This document shows, piece after piece, positions 16,933-25,118 of a stretch of 64,000 nt of DNA. Position numbers and translations under genes: made by a program. Positions within the stretch are counted from its first letter, which is position 1; every line of letters starts with the position of its first letter. The DNA is from Caryophanales bacterium UBA784. Its GTDB lineage: Bacteria; Bacillota_I; Bacilli_A; RFN20; CAG-288. Below the pieces are notes generated by a model. That model was given only the letters and a program-made list of their open reading frames with translations, made no database searches and had not been told where the DNA came from. The stretch spans positions 62,001 to 126,000 of the forward strand of contig DBJE01000001.1 of NCBI GenBank assembly GCA_002297045.1, written 5' to 3'.

Positions 16933-18000
16933 ATGGCCGATTTACAGCTACAGCATTTGCAGAAAATCTATGACGGCGGTGTCAAGGCAGTGGAAGACTT
17001 TACTCTCGACATCAAGGACGGAGAATTTATTGTCTTAGTCGGACCGTCAGGATGCGGAAAGTCGACGACGAGGAGAAGGGTCGCCGGACTTGAAGATATC
17101 TCAAGCGGACATCTTGTCATTGACGGAAAGGATGTGACCACCCTTGCCGCAAAAGACAGAGATATCGCCAGGGTCTTTCAGAACTACGCCTTATATGGAA
17201 ACAGGACCGTATACGAAAACAGGGCATTCTCTCTGACCTTAAGAAAGACTGATCCGAAATTAGTCCATGAAAAGGTCAGGAAGGCCGCAAGCATCCTTGG
17301 CCTTGAGCAACAACTGAACAAGAAGCCTTCTGCCCTCTCCGGAGGACAGAGACAACGTGTCGCAAGGGGAAGAGCCATTGTCCGTAATCCCAAGGTCTTC
17401 CTTTTTGACGAACCCCTCTCTAATCTTGATGCTAAGCTCCGGTCCTCAAGGCGGAGAGAGATCAAGCTTCTCCACCATAAACTGAAGGCGACGAGGATCT
17501 ATGTCACCCATGACCAGACCGAGGCCCTTACCCTCGCCGACCGCATTGTGGTCATGTCGATGGGAAAGGTCCAGCAGATTGGGACCCCTTACGAGGTCTA
17601 CCATAATCCGGCCAATGCCTTTGTAGGATACTTCATCGGCAATCCATCGATGGACTTCTTCGACGGAAAGATTATGGACGGAAAGTTTGTTGGCAAGAAC
17701 GGCCTTGTCGAAGAGATTCCTTCCCTGCTGAAAGAGAAGGTCCTTGCCTATGAAAAAGAACCGATTCTCATGGCCATCCGTCCGGAGCATTTCTCTCTTG
17801 GCGGAAAGCATTCCTTCGTTGTCGACGTTGTCGAGCACCTAGGAAGGAACTCCCTGATCCATGGCACTTTCTATGGCTACAAGACCATTAGGAAAAGGCC
17901 TGGATGGCTCGATTTTGCCCCGAAGGAGACAATCCAGGTCTCATTTAAGGAAGACAAGCTTCATTTCTTCGACTTCAGGGACGGCAAGGCGATAAGATAG
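16933..18000 (+). CDS. msmX: Carbohydrate ABC transporter ATPase (MsmX/UgpC type), second copy
   Basis: The 355-residue ATPase has Walker A GPSGCGKST, LSGGQRQR, Walker B VFLFDEPLSNLDA, YVTHDQTEALTLADRIVVM and a TOBE-like C terminus. It is the best single witness for the altered code. With AGG as Met it reads STT-M-R-M-VAGLED, IA-M-VFQNYALYGN-M-TVYEN-M-AF, RVA-M-GRAIVR, SS-M-RREI and KAT-M-IYVTH, each matching the family. I count about 13 AGG against five internal ATG codons. It should power the two LplB/LplC-type permeases. A separate paralogue lies at 711. Confidence 0.93.
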   Translation: MADLQLQHLQKIYDGGVKAVEDFTLDIKDGEFIVLVGPSGCGKSTTRRRVAGLEDISSGHLVIDGKDVTTLAAKDRDIARVFQNYALYGNRTVYENRAFSLTLRKTDPKLVHEKVRKAASILGLEQQLNKKPSALSGGQRQRVARGRAIVRNPKVFLFDEPLSNLDAKLRSSRRREIKLLHHKLKATRIYVTHDQTEALTLADRIVVMSMGKVQQIGTPYEVYHNPANAFVGYFIGNPSMDFFDGKIMDGKFVGKNGLVEEIPSLLKEKVLAYEKEPILMAIRPEHFSLGGKHSFVVDVVEHLGRNSLIHGTFYGYKTIRKRPGWLDFAPKETIQVSFKEDKLHFFDFRDGKAIR

Positions 18001-18019
18001 AGAAAGGAGACTTCGACTC

Positions 18020-18676
18020 ATGACTTCTAAGGATAACGAAAAGAAAACCCCCTCCTTCTCCTTCAAAAGTGATGCCGATTCTGCCATCGAAAGGAAAGGC
18101 CTGAACGAGAGAAGCGACGACGAAGAGGATTTAAGCATTGCAAGGAGCAAAAGCTCCTTCCACCTCTTTGCTGTCCGCTCCTTTATCCGCCTGAAAAACC
18201 ATATTGCCACTATTCCCTTGCTGCTTTCTGTGGTGACGACGATTGTTTTCACCTTCAACAGGCCTACCCATATCAATGCCCTCGTTTCCCTGTCCAATCA
18301 GAAAAGCAATGCCTTCCTCTTCTTTGTCAATGTCGTTCTTTCCTTCCTGATTGTCCTTTGCTATCTTAATGCGCAGAGCCGGAAGGCGAAAAAGAAGAAA
18401 GCCATTCTCTTTTTCTCTCTCTTTGCCCTTCTTACCGCAATGTCCATCTTCTTAGATGCCTACCATATCCATGACATCAAGGTCGAGACAAGTCTTTATA
18501 ATTCCTTAAATGCCATCAAGGACGAGGGAGGGTATGTCGCGAAGTCTCTGTCCCTGACTCTTACCCACATCGTCCTTCTCTCCCTAACTCTCCTTTTTGC
18601 TTCTCTTGTCCCTCTTCTTCAGCCCCTGTGCAAGAAAATCCATCTGAGAAAGAAGAAAACAAGGGGTAATCCATGA
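18020..18676 (+). CDS. Membrane protein of unknown function
   Basis: The 218-residue protein has a hydrophilic N-terminal 55 residues rich in Ser, Asp and Glu, then four hydrophobic segments (about 65-80, 95-113, 129-145 and 175-198) and a basic tail. No family is recognised. It overlaps the next gene by four bases (ATGA). Its place directly behind the ATPase suggests an accessory membrane factor of the same transporter. Confidence 0.6.
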   Translation: MTSKDNEKKTPSFSFKSDADSAIERKGLNERSDDEEDLSIARSKSSFHLFAVRSFIRLKNHIATIPLLLSVVTTIVFTFNRPTHINALVSLSNQKSNAFLFFVNVVLSFLIVLCYLNAQSRKAKKKKAILFFSLFALLTAMSIFLDAYHIHDIKVETSLYNSLNAIKDEGGYVAKSLSLTLTHIVLLSLTLLFASLVPLLQPLCKKIHLRKKKTRGNP

Positions 18677-19230
18677 AAGACAAAACGCCCAATAGGAAGA
18701 AGGAAAACGTATCGCTCTGCAACGAGAAAAAGAAGAGGAGGAAGTCCCCTTCCTTTCTTTCCACTGTCCCCTATCCCGTTAAGGCGCTTTTAATCAAATA
18801 CTGGTTTTTCGGTCTGAACTATTTTCTCTTCCAGAGGGGACTTGGCTATCTTTTCCTTGAACTGACGAAAGCAAACTCTCTTTACCTTAGGCTGATTTCC
18901 GGATTCGCCCTTGGAGTATTCAATGACCTTCTTCTCTATCCTATCCTCAGAGTCCTCGAAGTGAGCGAGGGAGAGTCCTTCCCCTATGTCTTCTTTACCG
19001 GGAAGCATGTCTACTCCCTTTTGATCAATGTCGCCTATGGAAGGCTAATCGGCTTCCTCTCTTATCTTGCCTGTCTTAACCTCTATAACCTCATTGCCGC
19101 CTCTTATCCAAATACCTTCTTCTTCCGGGAGCCTTTCTCCTATGGACTGATGGCCTTTCTGATTGACTTTGCCTTCCTTGGCCTTAAGAATCTCTGTGTC
19201 TACCTGATCAAAGGGAAGAACTGTCTATGA
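18673..19230 (+). CDS. Membrane protein of unknown function
   Basis: The 185-residue protein has a basic N terminus, then KYWFFGLNYFLFQ-M-GLGYLF and three further hydrophobic segments. I recognise no domain. The gene is coupled on both sides by ATGA overlaps, to the preceding membrane protein and to the polygalacturonase gene. It is the fourth small membrane protein in this cluster. A related set next to sugar ABC genes would support a transport role. Confidence 0.6.
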   Translation: MKDKTPNRKKENVSLCNEKKKRRKSPSFLSTVPYPVKALLIKYWFFGLNYFLFQRGLGYLFLELTKANSLYLRLISGFALGVFNDLLLYPILRVLEVSEGESFPYVFFTGKHVYSLLINVAYGRLIGFLSYLACLNLYNLIAASYPNTFFFREPFSYGLMAFLIDFAFLGLKNLCVYLIKGKNCL

Positions 19231-20759
19231 ACTATCATATCGTTTCTCTCACTCCTGTCTCCATAACGGTGGAAAGGGATGATTTGACCCCTTATTACAG
19301 TGAAAAAAGCCATGATGTCTTCCTAAACGGAGAGAAGGCCCTTGAGGCAAAGACGAACGTCTTTACCCTGTTTTCCTTGAAACCAGACACTTCCTATGTT
19401 CTCTCCATCGACGGAAAGGAAACCGAATTTAAGACTGGCAAGGTTACCTCCGTCCTCCATGCCTCCGCCTTTAAAAGAGAAAATCCGGAGATGGACGATA
19501 CCCTTCTTCTCCAATCCGCCATCAGCTTCACCCCGAAAGGGGGAAGGCTAGTCATCGACGGCGAATACTCCGTGACTTCCCTCTTCCTCCGTTCCGACAG
19601 GATTCTCTATCTTCCAAAGGGATCCATTTTAAAAGGAAATCCTAAGGCAAAGGATTATCCTCTTCTTCCTCCTTTCCGGCTTGTCGAAGGAAGGAAAGTC
19701 CCCTGCCAGAGCTGGGAAGGCGACTATTATCCCTCTAAACCCTCCCTTCTTAACATCATCGAAGAGGAAAACGTGAGGATCCTTGGGGAAGGAAGGATTG
19801 ATGGCCTTGCCAATGAGTCAAACGAGTTCTGGAACGATGTAAAAAACCTTCCCTATGGTCGCCCTTCCCTTTTTTATTCCTACAAGGCGAAGAATGTCTC
19901 TTTGATCGGACTATCCTTCAGGAATACCCCGGCCTGGACGATTCATCCCTTTTTCAGCGAGAATCTTCATTTTCTCTCCCTGTCTATTTTTAATCCAAAG
20001 GATGCTCCGAATACTGACGGCAGGGATCTTGAATGCTGCACCAAAAGGCAGGTCCTTGGCGTCCGTTTCTCTGTCGGTGATGACTGTATTGCCTTAAAAA
20101 GCGGCAAGATCGGTCTCGCGAAGGAAAGGAAGAGAGCGCTTAGCGACTGCGTGATCCGCAACTGCCTAAGGGAAAACGGCCATGGCGCCATTGTTCTAGG
20201 AAGCGAGGCAGGGTATGGAATCAAGGACATCCAGGTCGAACGATGCCTTTTCAAAAATACTGACCGTGGGCTTCGGATTAAGACAAGACGGGGAAGAGGA
20301 AAGGACTCTATTAGGGATGGCATCCTCTTTAAGGAGATAACAAGGGATGGCGTCCTCACCCCCCTAGTGAGGAACAGGTTTTATTTCTGCGATCCGGACG
20401 GGAAGAGTGAATATGTTCAGAATAAGAATCCTCTTCCGGTTGACAAGAGAACCCCTTATCTTGGTTCGTTTGTCTTCCAGGATATTGTCGCCAGAAATTG
20501 TGAAGTCTGTTTCGGTTATTTCTACGGCCTTCCGGAAAAAAGGATTAAGTCGATTGTCATCAAGGATTCTCTTTTTGAAAGGAAGAAGGAGGCAAGAGAG
20601 GGAAGACCGGCTAGGAGGCTTGGCGTCGAAAAAAGGAAGAAGAAAGGCTTTCTGTTTACCAATGTGGAAGAGGTTGTCCTTGACCACGTGAAGATGGCTG
20701 GAAGGGAGGGGGAGAGAGTGGAAAAAGAAAATGTCCTCTCCTTGAAAGACAATGGCTAA
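19227..20759 (+). CDS. Polygalacturonase, GH28
   Basis: The 510-residue enzyme has an N-terminal Fn3-like segment (residues 1-75) and a GH28 beta-helix. Catalytic and binding motifs are NTDG (262-265), SVGDDCIALKSGK with D285/D286, NGHG (317-320), and RIKTRRGRG (350-358), whose arginines are CGG or AGA. It hydrolyses galacturonan chains. M(AGG) gives EIT-M-DGVLTPLV-M-N-M-FYFCDPDG, as in relatives. There is no signal peptide, so it probably trims imported oligomers in the cytoplasm, handing galacturonate to UxaC. It overlaps both neighbours. Confidence 0.92.
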   Translation: MNYHIVSLTPVSITVERDDLTPYYSEKSHDVFLNGEKALEAKTNVFTLFSLKPDTSYVLSIDGKETEFKTGKVTSVLHASAFKRENPEMDDTLLLQSAISFTPKGGRLVIDGEYSVTSLFLRSDRILYLPKGSILKGNPKAKDYPLLPPFRLVEGRKVPCQSWEGDYYPSKPSLLNIIEEENVRILGEGRIDGLANESNEFWNDVKNLPYGRPSLFYSYKAKNVSLIGLSFRNTPAWTIHPFFSENLHFLSLSIFNPKDAPNTDGRDLECCTKRQVLGVRFSVGDDCIALKSGKIGLAKERKRALSDCVIRNCLRENGHGAIVLGSEAGYGIKDIQVERCLFKNTDRGLRIKTRRGRGKDSIRDGILFKEITRDGVLTPLVRNRFYFCDPDGKSEYVQNKNPLPVDKRTPYLGSFVFQDIVARNCEVCFGYFYGLPEKRIKSIVIKDSLFERKKEAREGRPARRLGVEKRKKKGFLFTNVEEVVLDHVKMAGREGERVEKENVLSLKDNG

Positions 20760-21336
20760 GGCATGCATCCTCCTCTCCTTCTTCTATCCATCGGATAAAG
20801 AAAGAAGGAGGAAGGCGAGGAATAAGCTGAAAATCAAAGGCGGAAGGAAGGACTCCCTCCTTCTGTTGGAGGATGAAATAGACTATGCACTCTTCCTTTC
20901 CTGCTTTCCGGCCCTAAAGGAGGATAGGCAGGGGGAAAGGAAAGGAATCCTTGTTCCTAACGAGGATATTTCTCTTCCTCCTTCGCTGCTTGATAAAGCA
21001 AAGGATGGGGAGCTTGTTCCTCTCTGCTCCCTGCTCGGGAAAGAAGATTATTCTCTTTTCTACCCTCTTCTCTCGTCTTTCTCAAAGGATAGGCTGATGA
21101 GTGTTCTCTTCTATCTGTCCTTGAATGATTCACCGAATCTAACTTCGTTTCCTCTATATATCCATCGAAATACAGTTATCTATCGGATAAACACTTTTAA
21201 AGAGACAACTAAGTTGAATTTTGCTCTTTTTCAGGACCGGATGTTTGTCTATAATCTAATTCAGAATTATCTAAATTACCAGGAAAATCAATATAAAGGA
21301 GAAGCCGACGAAAATGAAAAAATCCGAAATCCTTAA
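20752..21336 (+). CDS. Short regulator-like protein with a PucR/CdaR-type C-terminal HTH
   Basis: The 194-residue protein is recognisable only in its C-terminal 70 residues: a LFYLSLN helix and then LYIHRNTVIYRINTFKETT, the helix-turn-helix of PucR/CdaR regulators, where the consensus is HRNT-YR. The N-terminal 120 residues lack the usual PucR or sugar-diacid sensing domain and are rich in Lys/Glu. It starts inside the end of the GH28 gene and overlaps the KDPG aldolase gene, so it is co-expressed with catabolic genes. It may be a uronate-responsive activator. Its short length is unusual for the family. Confidence 0.65.
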   Translation: MAKACILLSFFYPSDKERRRKARNKLKIKGGRKDSLLLLEDEIDYALFLSCFPALKEDRQGERKGILVPNEDISLPPSLLDKAKDGELVPLCSLLGKEDYSLFYPLLSSFSKDRLMSVLFYLSLNDSPNLTSFPLYIHRNTVIYRINTFKETTKLNFALFQDRMFVYNLIQNYLNYQENQYKGEADENEKIRNP

Positions 21337-21949
21337 TTCGCTCCTTGGGAGCGGAGTTGTCGCCGTCATCCGGGCCGAAGGAGTCGATGATGCCGTCAAA
21401 AGGTGCAAGGCAATTCTAAAAGGCGGCATCAGAGGACTTGAGATCACCTTCACGGTTGATGGCGCAGAAGAAGTCATCAAGGAGAGGAGCAAGGACAAGG
21501 ATGCCATCGTCGGGGCGGGAACCGTCCTTGACGAAGTCTCCTGCCGCTATGCCATTTTAAAGGGAGCAAAGTTCATCGTCTCTCCCTCCTTCGATAAAGA
21601 AGTCGCTGAAAGGTGCAACCTTTATCAGATTCCTTATATTCCCGGCTGCAGGACTCCTACGGAAGTCGTTACGGCAAGGAAGGCCGGATGTGAACTGATT
21701 AAGATCTTCCCCGGTTCCCTCCCTGGCCCGGAATACTTAAAGGCCCTCCACGGACCTCTTCCCCAGGCTAGCTTTCTTCCTTCCGGAGGCGTCTCCCTTG
21801 CCAACGTCAAACAATGGATTGACTGCGGCGCCGCAGCTCTCTCTGCCGGCGGGTACCTTACTGCCCCGGCAAAGACGGGAGACTATGAAGAAATCACAAA
21901 GCGCAGCAAGGCGTTTGTCCATGCGGTAAAGGAAGCAAAGAAGGTATGA
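21314..21949 (+). CDS. eda: 2-dehydro-3-deoxyphosphogluconate (KDPG) aldolase
   Basis: The 211-residue class I aldolase splits KDPG to pyruvate and glyceraldehyde 3-phosphate. Active-site residues are visible: R20 in VAVIR, E43 in GLEITF, and Schiff-base K130 in LIKIFPG. PGC-M(AGG)-TPTE at nt 21650 is a family Met. AAAGGAG at 21296 sets the start inside the end of the preceding gene. It joins the galacturonate branch to glycolysis; KDG kinase, needed between UxaA and Eda, is not in the window. It overlaps the GntR regulator gene by ATGA. Confidence 0.94.
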   Translation: MKKSEILNSLLGSGVVAVIRAEGVDDAVKRCKAILKGGIRGLEITFTVDGAEEVIKERSKDKDAIVGAGTVLDEVSCRYAILKGAKFIVSPSFDKEVAERCNLYQIPYIPGCRTPTEVVTARKAGCELIKIFPGSLPGPEYLKALHGPLPQASFLPSGGVSLANVKQWIDCGAAALSAGGYLTAPAKTGDYEEITKRSKAFVHAVKEAKKV

Positions 21950-22623
21950 CGAAGGAAAGCGAAACCATTCGCCAAGAACTTGAAAACGATATTGTCACCA
22001 GGAAGTACCTTCCCGGCTGCAAGCTTGGTGAAATCGAGATTGCCAACCAGTACCACCTCTCCCGTACCCCAATCCGGGATATCTTCAAGGCCCTTGAACA
22101 CGATGGCCTGCTTGAAGTGAGAAGCCAGTCCGGTTCCTTTGTTACGAAGATTAACCTCCAGGAAAGGAATGACAGGAGGTTCGTCCGCTCGGCGATTGAG
22201 TTTAAGATTCTCTGCAGGGTCAGGGGAAAGCTGAATGAGGGTGACTTTCTCTTTAGGGAGGAGAAGCTCGCCCAAAGGAAGAAAAGGGCCGAGGAAGGGA
22301 AAGACCAGTGCACCCTCGAATTTGCCAACCGCTTCTTCGATTTGGACAACTCCTTCCACGCCTATCTTTATGGCAAGGCAAAGAAAAGAAGTGTCCTCGA
22401 CTGGCTGAACAACACGCATCCCACTTTTCTTCGTTATCGTTTTCTCACCTTCCTGCGGGACAATCCGGCGCTTGAATGCTTCTACGAGAACCATATGGCC
22501 ATCTACGAGGTTAGGAAGAGCAAAGACCTTTCTCAGCTCAATGCCGTCGTCGAAAAACACAACTATTCCGGAAGGAACGGACTTGACAAAGTCAAAAAAG
22601 AACATCCGGAACTCTTCGCCTAA
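21946..22623 (+). CDS. GntR-family transcriptional regulator, FadR/FCD type
   Basis: The 225-residue protein has an N-terminal winged HTH (residues 5-65: LGEIEIANQYHLSRTPIRDIFKALEHDGLLE cut short here to its HTH core SRTPIRD) and a C-terminal all-helical FCD ligand domain with candidate metal ligands in DNSFH, ENH and EKHNYSG. FCD regulators often sense uronates or their products and repress the genes around them. The two CTTGTATACAAG palindromes at 10602 and 10661 are the likely operators. Its gene is translated together with eda and kduI, so it would repress its own operon. Confidence 0.85.
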   Translation: MTKESETIRQELENDIVTRKYLPGCKLGEIEIANQYHLSRTPIRDIFKALEHDGLLEVRSQSGSFVTKINLQERNDRRFVRSAIEFKILCRVRGKLNEGDFLFREEKLAQRKKRAEEGKDQCTLEFANRFFDLDNSFHAYLYGKAKKRSVLDWLNNTHPTFLRYRFLTFLRDNPALECFYENHMAIYEVRKSKDLSQLNAVVEKHNYSGRNGLDKVKKEHPELFA

Positions 22624-22638
22624 GGAAAGGAGACAGAA

Positions 22639-23475
22639 ATGAAACTGACGACAAGAGATTATTCATCGAAAGAAGACTTTCGCCACTACGATACGGAAAG
22701 ACTGCGCAAGGAGTATTTGGTCGAAAAGGTATTCGGCCTCGATGAGGTTTATCTGACCTATTCCTATATCGACCGGATTGTCTTTGGAGGAGTCATCCCC
22801 GTAGAAAAAAGAGTGTCTCTCTCCTCTGCACCGGAACTGAGAGCCGAACATTTCTTAGACCGGCGCGAAAGGGGAATCATTAATATAGGAGGGGAAGGAG
22901 TGGTTTCCCTTGACGGAGCAGACTACTCCCTTAAGCATTATGATGCCCTTTATGTCCCAAGAGGCATCAAAAATGTCCTCTTTGCTTCCAAAGACAAGGA
23001 AAACCCGGCCAAGTTCTATCTCGCCTCTGCCCCGGCCCATGTAAGCTATCCAATCGCCTATATTCCTCTTGAAAAGGCCGATCACCGGCATCTTGGAAAA
23101 AGGGAGGAGAGCAATGTCCGGACGATCAACCGGTTCATCATTCCCGAAAAGGTCAAGACCTGTCAGCTCTCGATGGGCCTAACCCATCTTGAGGATGGGT
23201 CGGTATGGAACACCATGCCCTGCCACACCCATGATCGGAGAAGGGAAGTCTATCTTTATTTCGATATCGATCCAAAGGAAGCCGTCTTCCATTTTAGGGG
23301 CCCAAAGGAGGAGACACGACATCTTCTCGTCCATAACGAGCAGGCCGTTATCTCGCCTTCTTGGTCGATTCATGCAGGCTGCGGAACCAAGGCTTATACC
23401 TTCATCTGGGCAAGGTGCGGGGAAAACCAGGATTTCGATGACAGGGACAACATTGCAACAAACGAACTCAAATAA
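22639..23475 (+). CDS. kduI: 5-keto-4-deoxyuronate isomerase
   Basis: The 278-residue cupin-fold enzyme converts 5-keto-4-deoxyuronate, the product of GH105 and lyase cleavage, to 2,5-diketo-3-deoxygluconate. Family blocks are RAEHFLDRRERGIINIGG, the metal site MPCHTHDRR-M-EVY, NEQAVISPSWSIHAGCGT and FIWA-M-CGENQDFDD-M-DN. The AGG codons at 23242, 23413 and 23443 fall at family Met positions, and the DRR arginines are CGG and AGA. It is the last gene of the pectin operon. The next enzyme, KduD, is absent from the window. Confidence 0.94.
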   Translation: MKLTTRDYSSKEDFRHYDTERLRKEYLVEKVFGLDEVYLTYSYIDRIVFGGVIPVEKRVSLSSAPELRAEHFLDRRERGIINIGGEGVVSLDGADYSLKHYDALYVPRGIKNVLFASKDKENPAKFYLASAPAHVSYPIAYIPLEKADHRHLGKREESNVRTINRFIIPEKVKTCQLSMGLTHLEDGSVWNTMPCHTHDRRREVYLYFDIDPKEAVFHFRGPKEETRHLLVHNEQAVISPSWSIHAGCGTKAYTFIWARCGENQDFDDRDNIATNELK

Positions 23476-23497
23476 GCTAAGCTTATACTAAACAAAA

Positions 23498-23524
23498 AGC
23501 GGGCACGATGCCCGCTCTTTTTAT
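23498..23524. terminator. Terminator between kduI and the convergent DUF368 gene
   Basis: A perfect eight-base-pair stem (AGCGGGCA with TGCCCGCT, loop CGA) is followed by CTTTTTATT on the plus strand and preceded by an A run that serves the minus strand. It can end both transcripts. Confidence 0.9.
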
Positions 23525-24483
23525 TCCTTATTTTCTACTTTGGTGGGCTCTTCTTTTTTCTTGGCCAACTTGAGGACAAGGAAGAGGGTGGCTGCTGCCC
23601 CAAGGAAGAAAAGAACAATGCCAAGGACTATGTCATAGGTCTTCCTTGTCGGATATTTAGGATAGATGGAAGAATTGATGAACCTAGAGACCAAAGAGCC
23701 GAGGATCAGGCCTAGGATAGCATAGAAGGTACTTACCCGGTGTCTGCTCAGCCTTACCTTCCTGAACTTGGAAGAGGCAACGAGGCCGAAAAGCGCACCG
23801 ATAATCAGGATAACGAGGAGAAGGATTCCCGTCAGGACAAAGGTTCTGTCCGAGGAATGGAGGATGGAGGAATCACCGATCACGGTATTGATGATTGGGT
23901 AGTACCTTCCCATCACCCTTAATGACCTAGATCCGGATATGCCGGGGATGACGCAGGTTCCGGCTGCGATAAAGCCGGAAACGAAGACGAGGAGATACCT
24001 CCAATAGACTCTTTCCGTCCTATATTTGGCTAAGTCGACCTTGGTCAGTGCCGTAATGATGCCAAGCCCTGCCGTCAGGAGAAGGCAGAGAAGGAAGGAA
24101 AGAAGATGGATGGCTTTTTCCTTCCCTGTCCGTCCCTTTTTCAGTTCGCTCAGGGCGACAGGAAGGGAACCAAGGACAAAGCCGCCGAATAGGCCGGTAA
24201 TCGTGAAAGGTGCCGCATCGTATCCGTATTTGATTCCAAACACGGCAAGGATGGCACCGAGAATTCCGCCAAGAAGGAAGGGAAGGAGGGTAAAAAGGGA
24301 AGTCTTGAAATGCTTTCTCCTGTCGGCCAAGGAATCAACTAGGGTGTCATAGCATTTTTCGGCGACGGCTATCGTCCCGGCGCTAAGTCCTGCCACGGCA
24401 GCGGAGATGCCTAAAGTCACGCCTTCTAGGGTATGAAGAAGAAAGGTCTTTCCTTTCTTTTCTTTCTGTGTATTCTGTTCCAT
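23521..24483 (-). CDS. DUF368 membrane protein (candidate undecaprenyl-phosphate translocase)
   Basis: The 320-residue protein has about eight hydrophobic spans and the DUF368 pattern: LSAGTIAV near the N terminus, GLFGGFVLGSLPV, and the mirrored PGISGS-M-SL-M-VMGRYYPII, in which both M are AGG. Some DUF368 proteins are known as PopT, which returns undecaprenyl phosphate across the membrane for wall synthesis. Assignment to that function is by family only. It is transcribed alone, facing the pectin operon. Confidence 0.8.
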   Translation of the reverse strand: MEQNTQKEKKGKTFLLHTLEGVTLGISAAVAGLSAGTIAVAEKCYDTLVDSLADRRKHFKTSLFTLLPFLLGGILGAILAVFGIKYGYDAAPFTITGLFGGFVLGSLPVALSELKKGRTGKEKAIHLLSFLLCLLLTAGLGIITALTKVDLAKYRTERVYWRYLLVFVSGFIAAGTCVIPGISGSRSLRVMGRYYPIINTVIGDSSILHSSDRTFVLTGILLLVILIIGALFGLVASSKFRKVRLSRHRVSTFYAILGLILGSLVSRFINSSIYPKYPTRKTYDIVLGIVLFFLGAAATLFLVLKLAKKKEEPTKVENKE

Positions 24484-24606
24484 GTCGTTTTTCTCTTTTC
24501 TTTGCAGTACACTCTATCATAAGCAAAAACAGGAAAAAGGCAAATTCCTTTTTCCCTGTCTTAAAGGATGATAGAATAAAACAGCTTTCAGAAAAGGAGA
24601 AAAATA

Positions 24607-24975
24607 ATGGTTATTGCATTACCTTATGATAAGGAGACAAAGGAGATTTACCCTGCCACTGGTAGCTGTGAATGGGTTTATCTTGCGACTATTGACGAAA
24701 AGACAAAGAAGGTTGTCAAGGAAGAGGTTGTCCCTACTTTAGGGAACACCCATCGTAGGCTTCCTTCCTATCTGGCAAAGAAGGACGTATCCGTCTTTCT
24801 TTGCTCCCATATCGGAGGCCCATTACTTTCGTTAAGGAAGGAAGAAAACAGGAAGGTCTACCTTACCAATACCAGGGACGTCTTCCAGAGCATTTCCCTG
24901 TTCTTATCCGGTAACCTCATCGAGGCTACCCCTTCCTTAGGTCAGGGCTGTGGCTGCGGCTGCGGACATTGCTAA
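24607..24975 (+). CDS. NifX/NafY-like (dinitrogenase cofactor domain) protein with Cys-rich tail
   Basis: The 122-residue protein follows the small NifX/NafY fold: VIALPYDKE, a central strand VVKEEVVPT, LPSYLAKKDVSVFLCSHIGG, and a glycine-linked end. It finishes in GQGCGCGCGHC, five Cys and one His in eleven residues, which should bind metal. Relatives without nitrogenase are common in anaerobes and are thought to handle iron or Fe-S cofactors. No nif genes are nearby. AAAAGGAG at 24594 sets the start. A terminator follows at 25014. Confidence 0.7.
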   Translation: MVIALPYDKETKEIYPATGSCEWVYLATIDEKTKKVVKEEVVPTLGNTHRRLPSYLAKKDVSVFLCSHIGGPLLSLRKEENRKVYLTNTRDVFQSISLFLSGNLIEATPSLGQGCGCGCGHC

Positions 24976-25013
24976 AGCAGTTTCTTGTTCTTTATCTTTC
25001 CGTTTGACTGCCG

Positions 25014-25042
25014 GACAGAAATTAAGTTTTCTGTCTTTTTTC
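25014..25042 (+). terminator. Terminator after the NifX-like gene
   Basis: GACAGAAA and TTTCTGTC pair around a six-base loop and are followed by seven T residues. Confidence 0.9.
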
Positions 25043-25063
25043 CTTTTCCTATGGAAAGAAGGG

Positions 25064-25092
25064 TTGACAGAAATCCTGTCCTTCTGTAAAGT
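25064..25092 (+). promoter_or_regulatory. Promoter of the serpin-like gene
   Basis: TTGACA (25064-25069) and TAAAGT (25087-25092) are spaced by 17 bases. AAAGGAG follows at 25101 and the gene starts at 25119. Confidence 0.7.
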
Positions 25093-25118
25093 AAAAACAG
25101 AAAGGAGAAAATGGCAAA

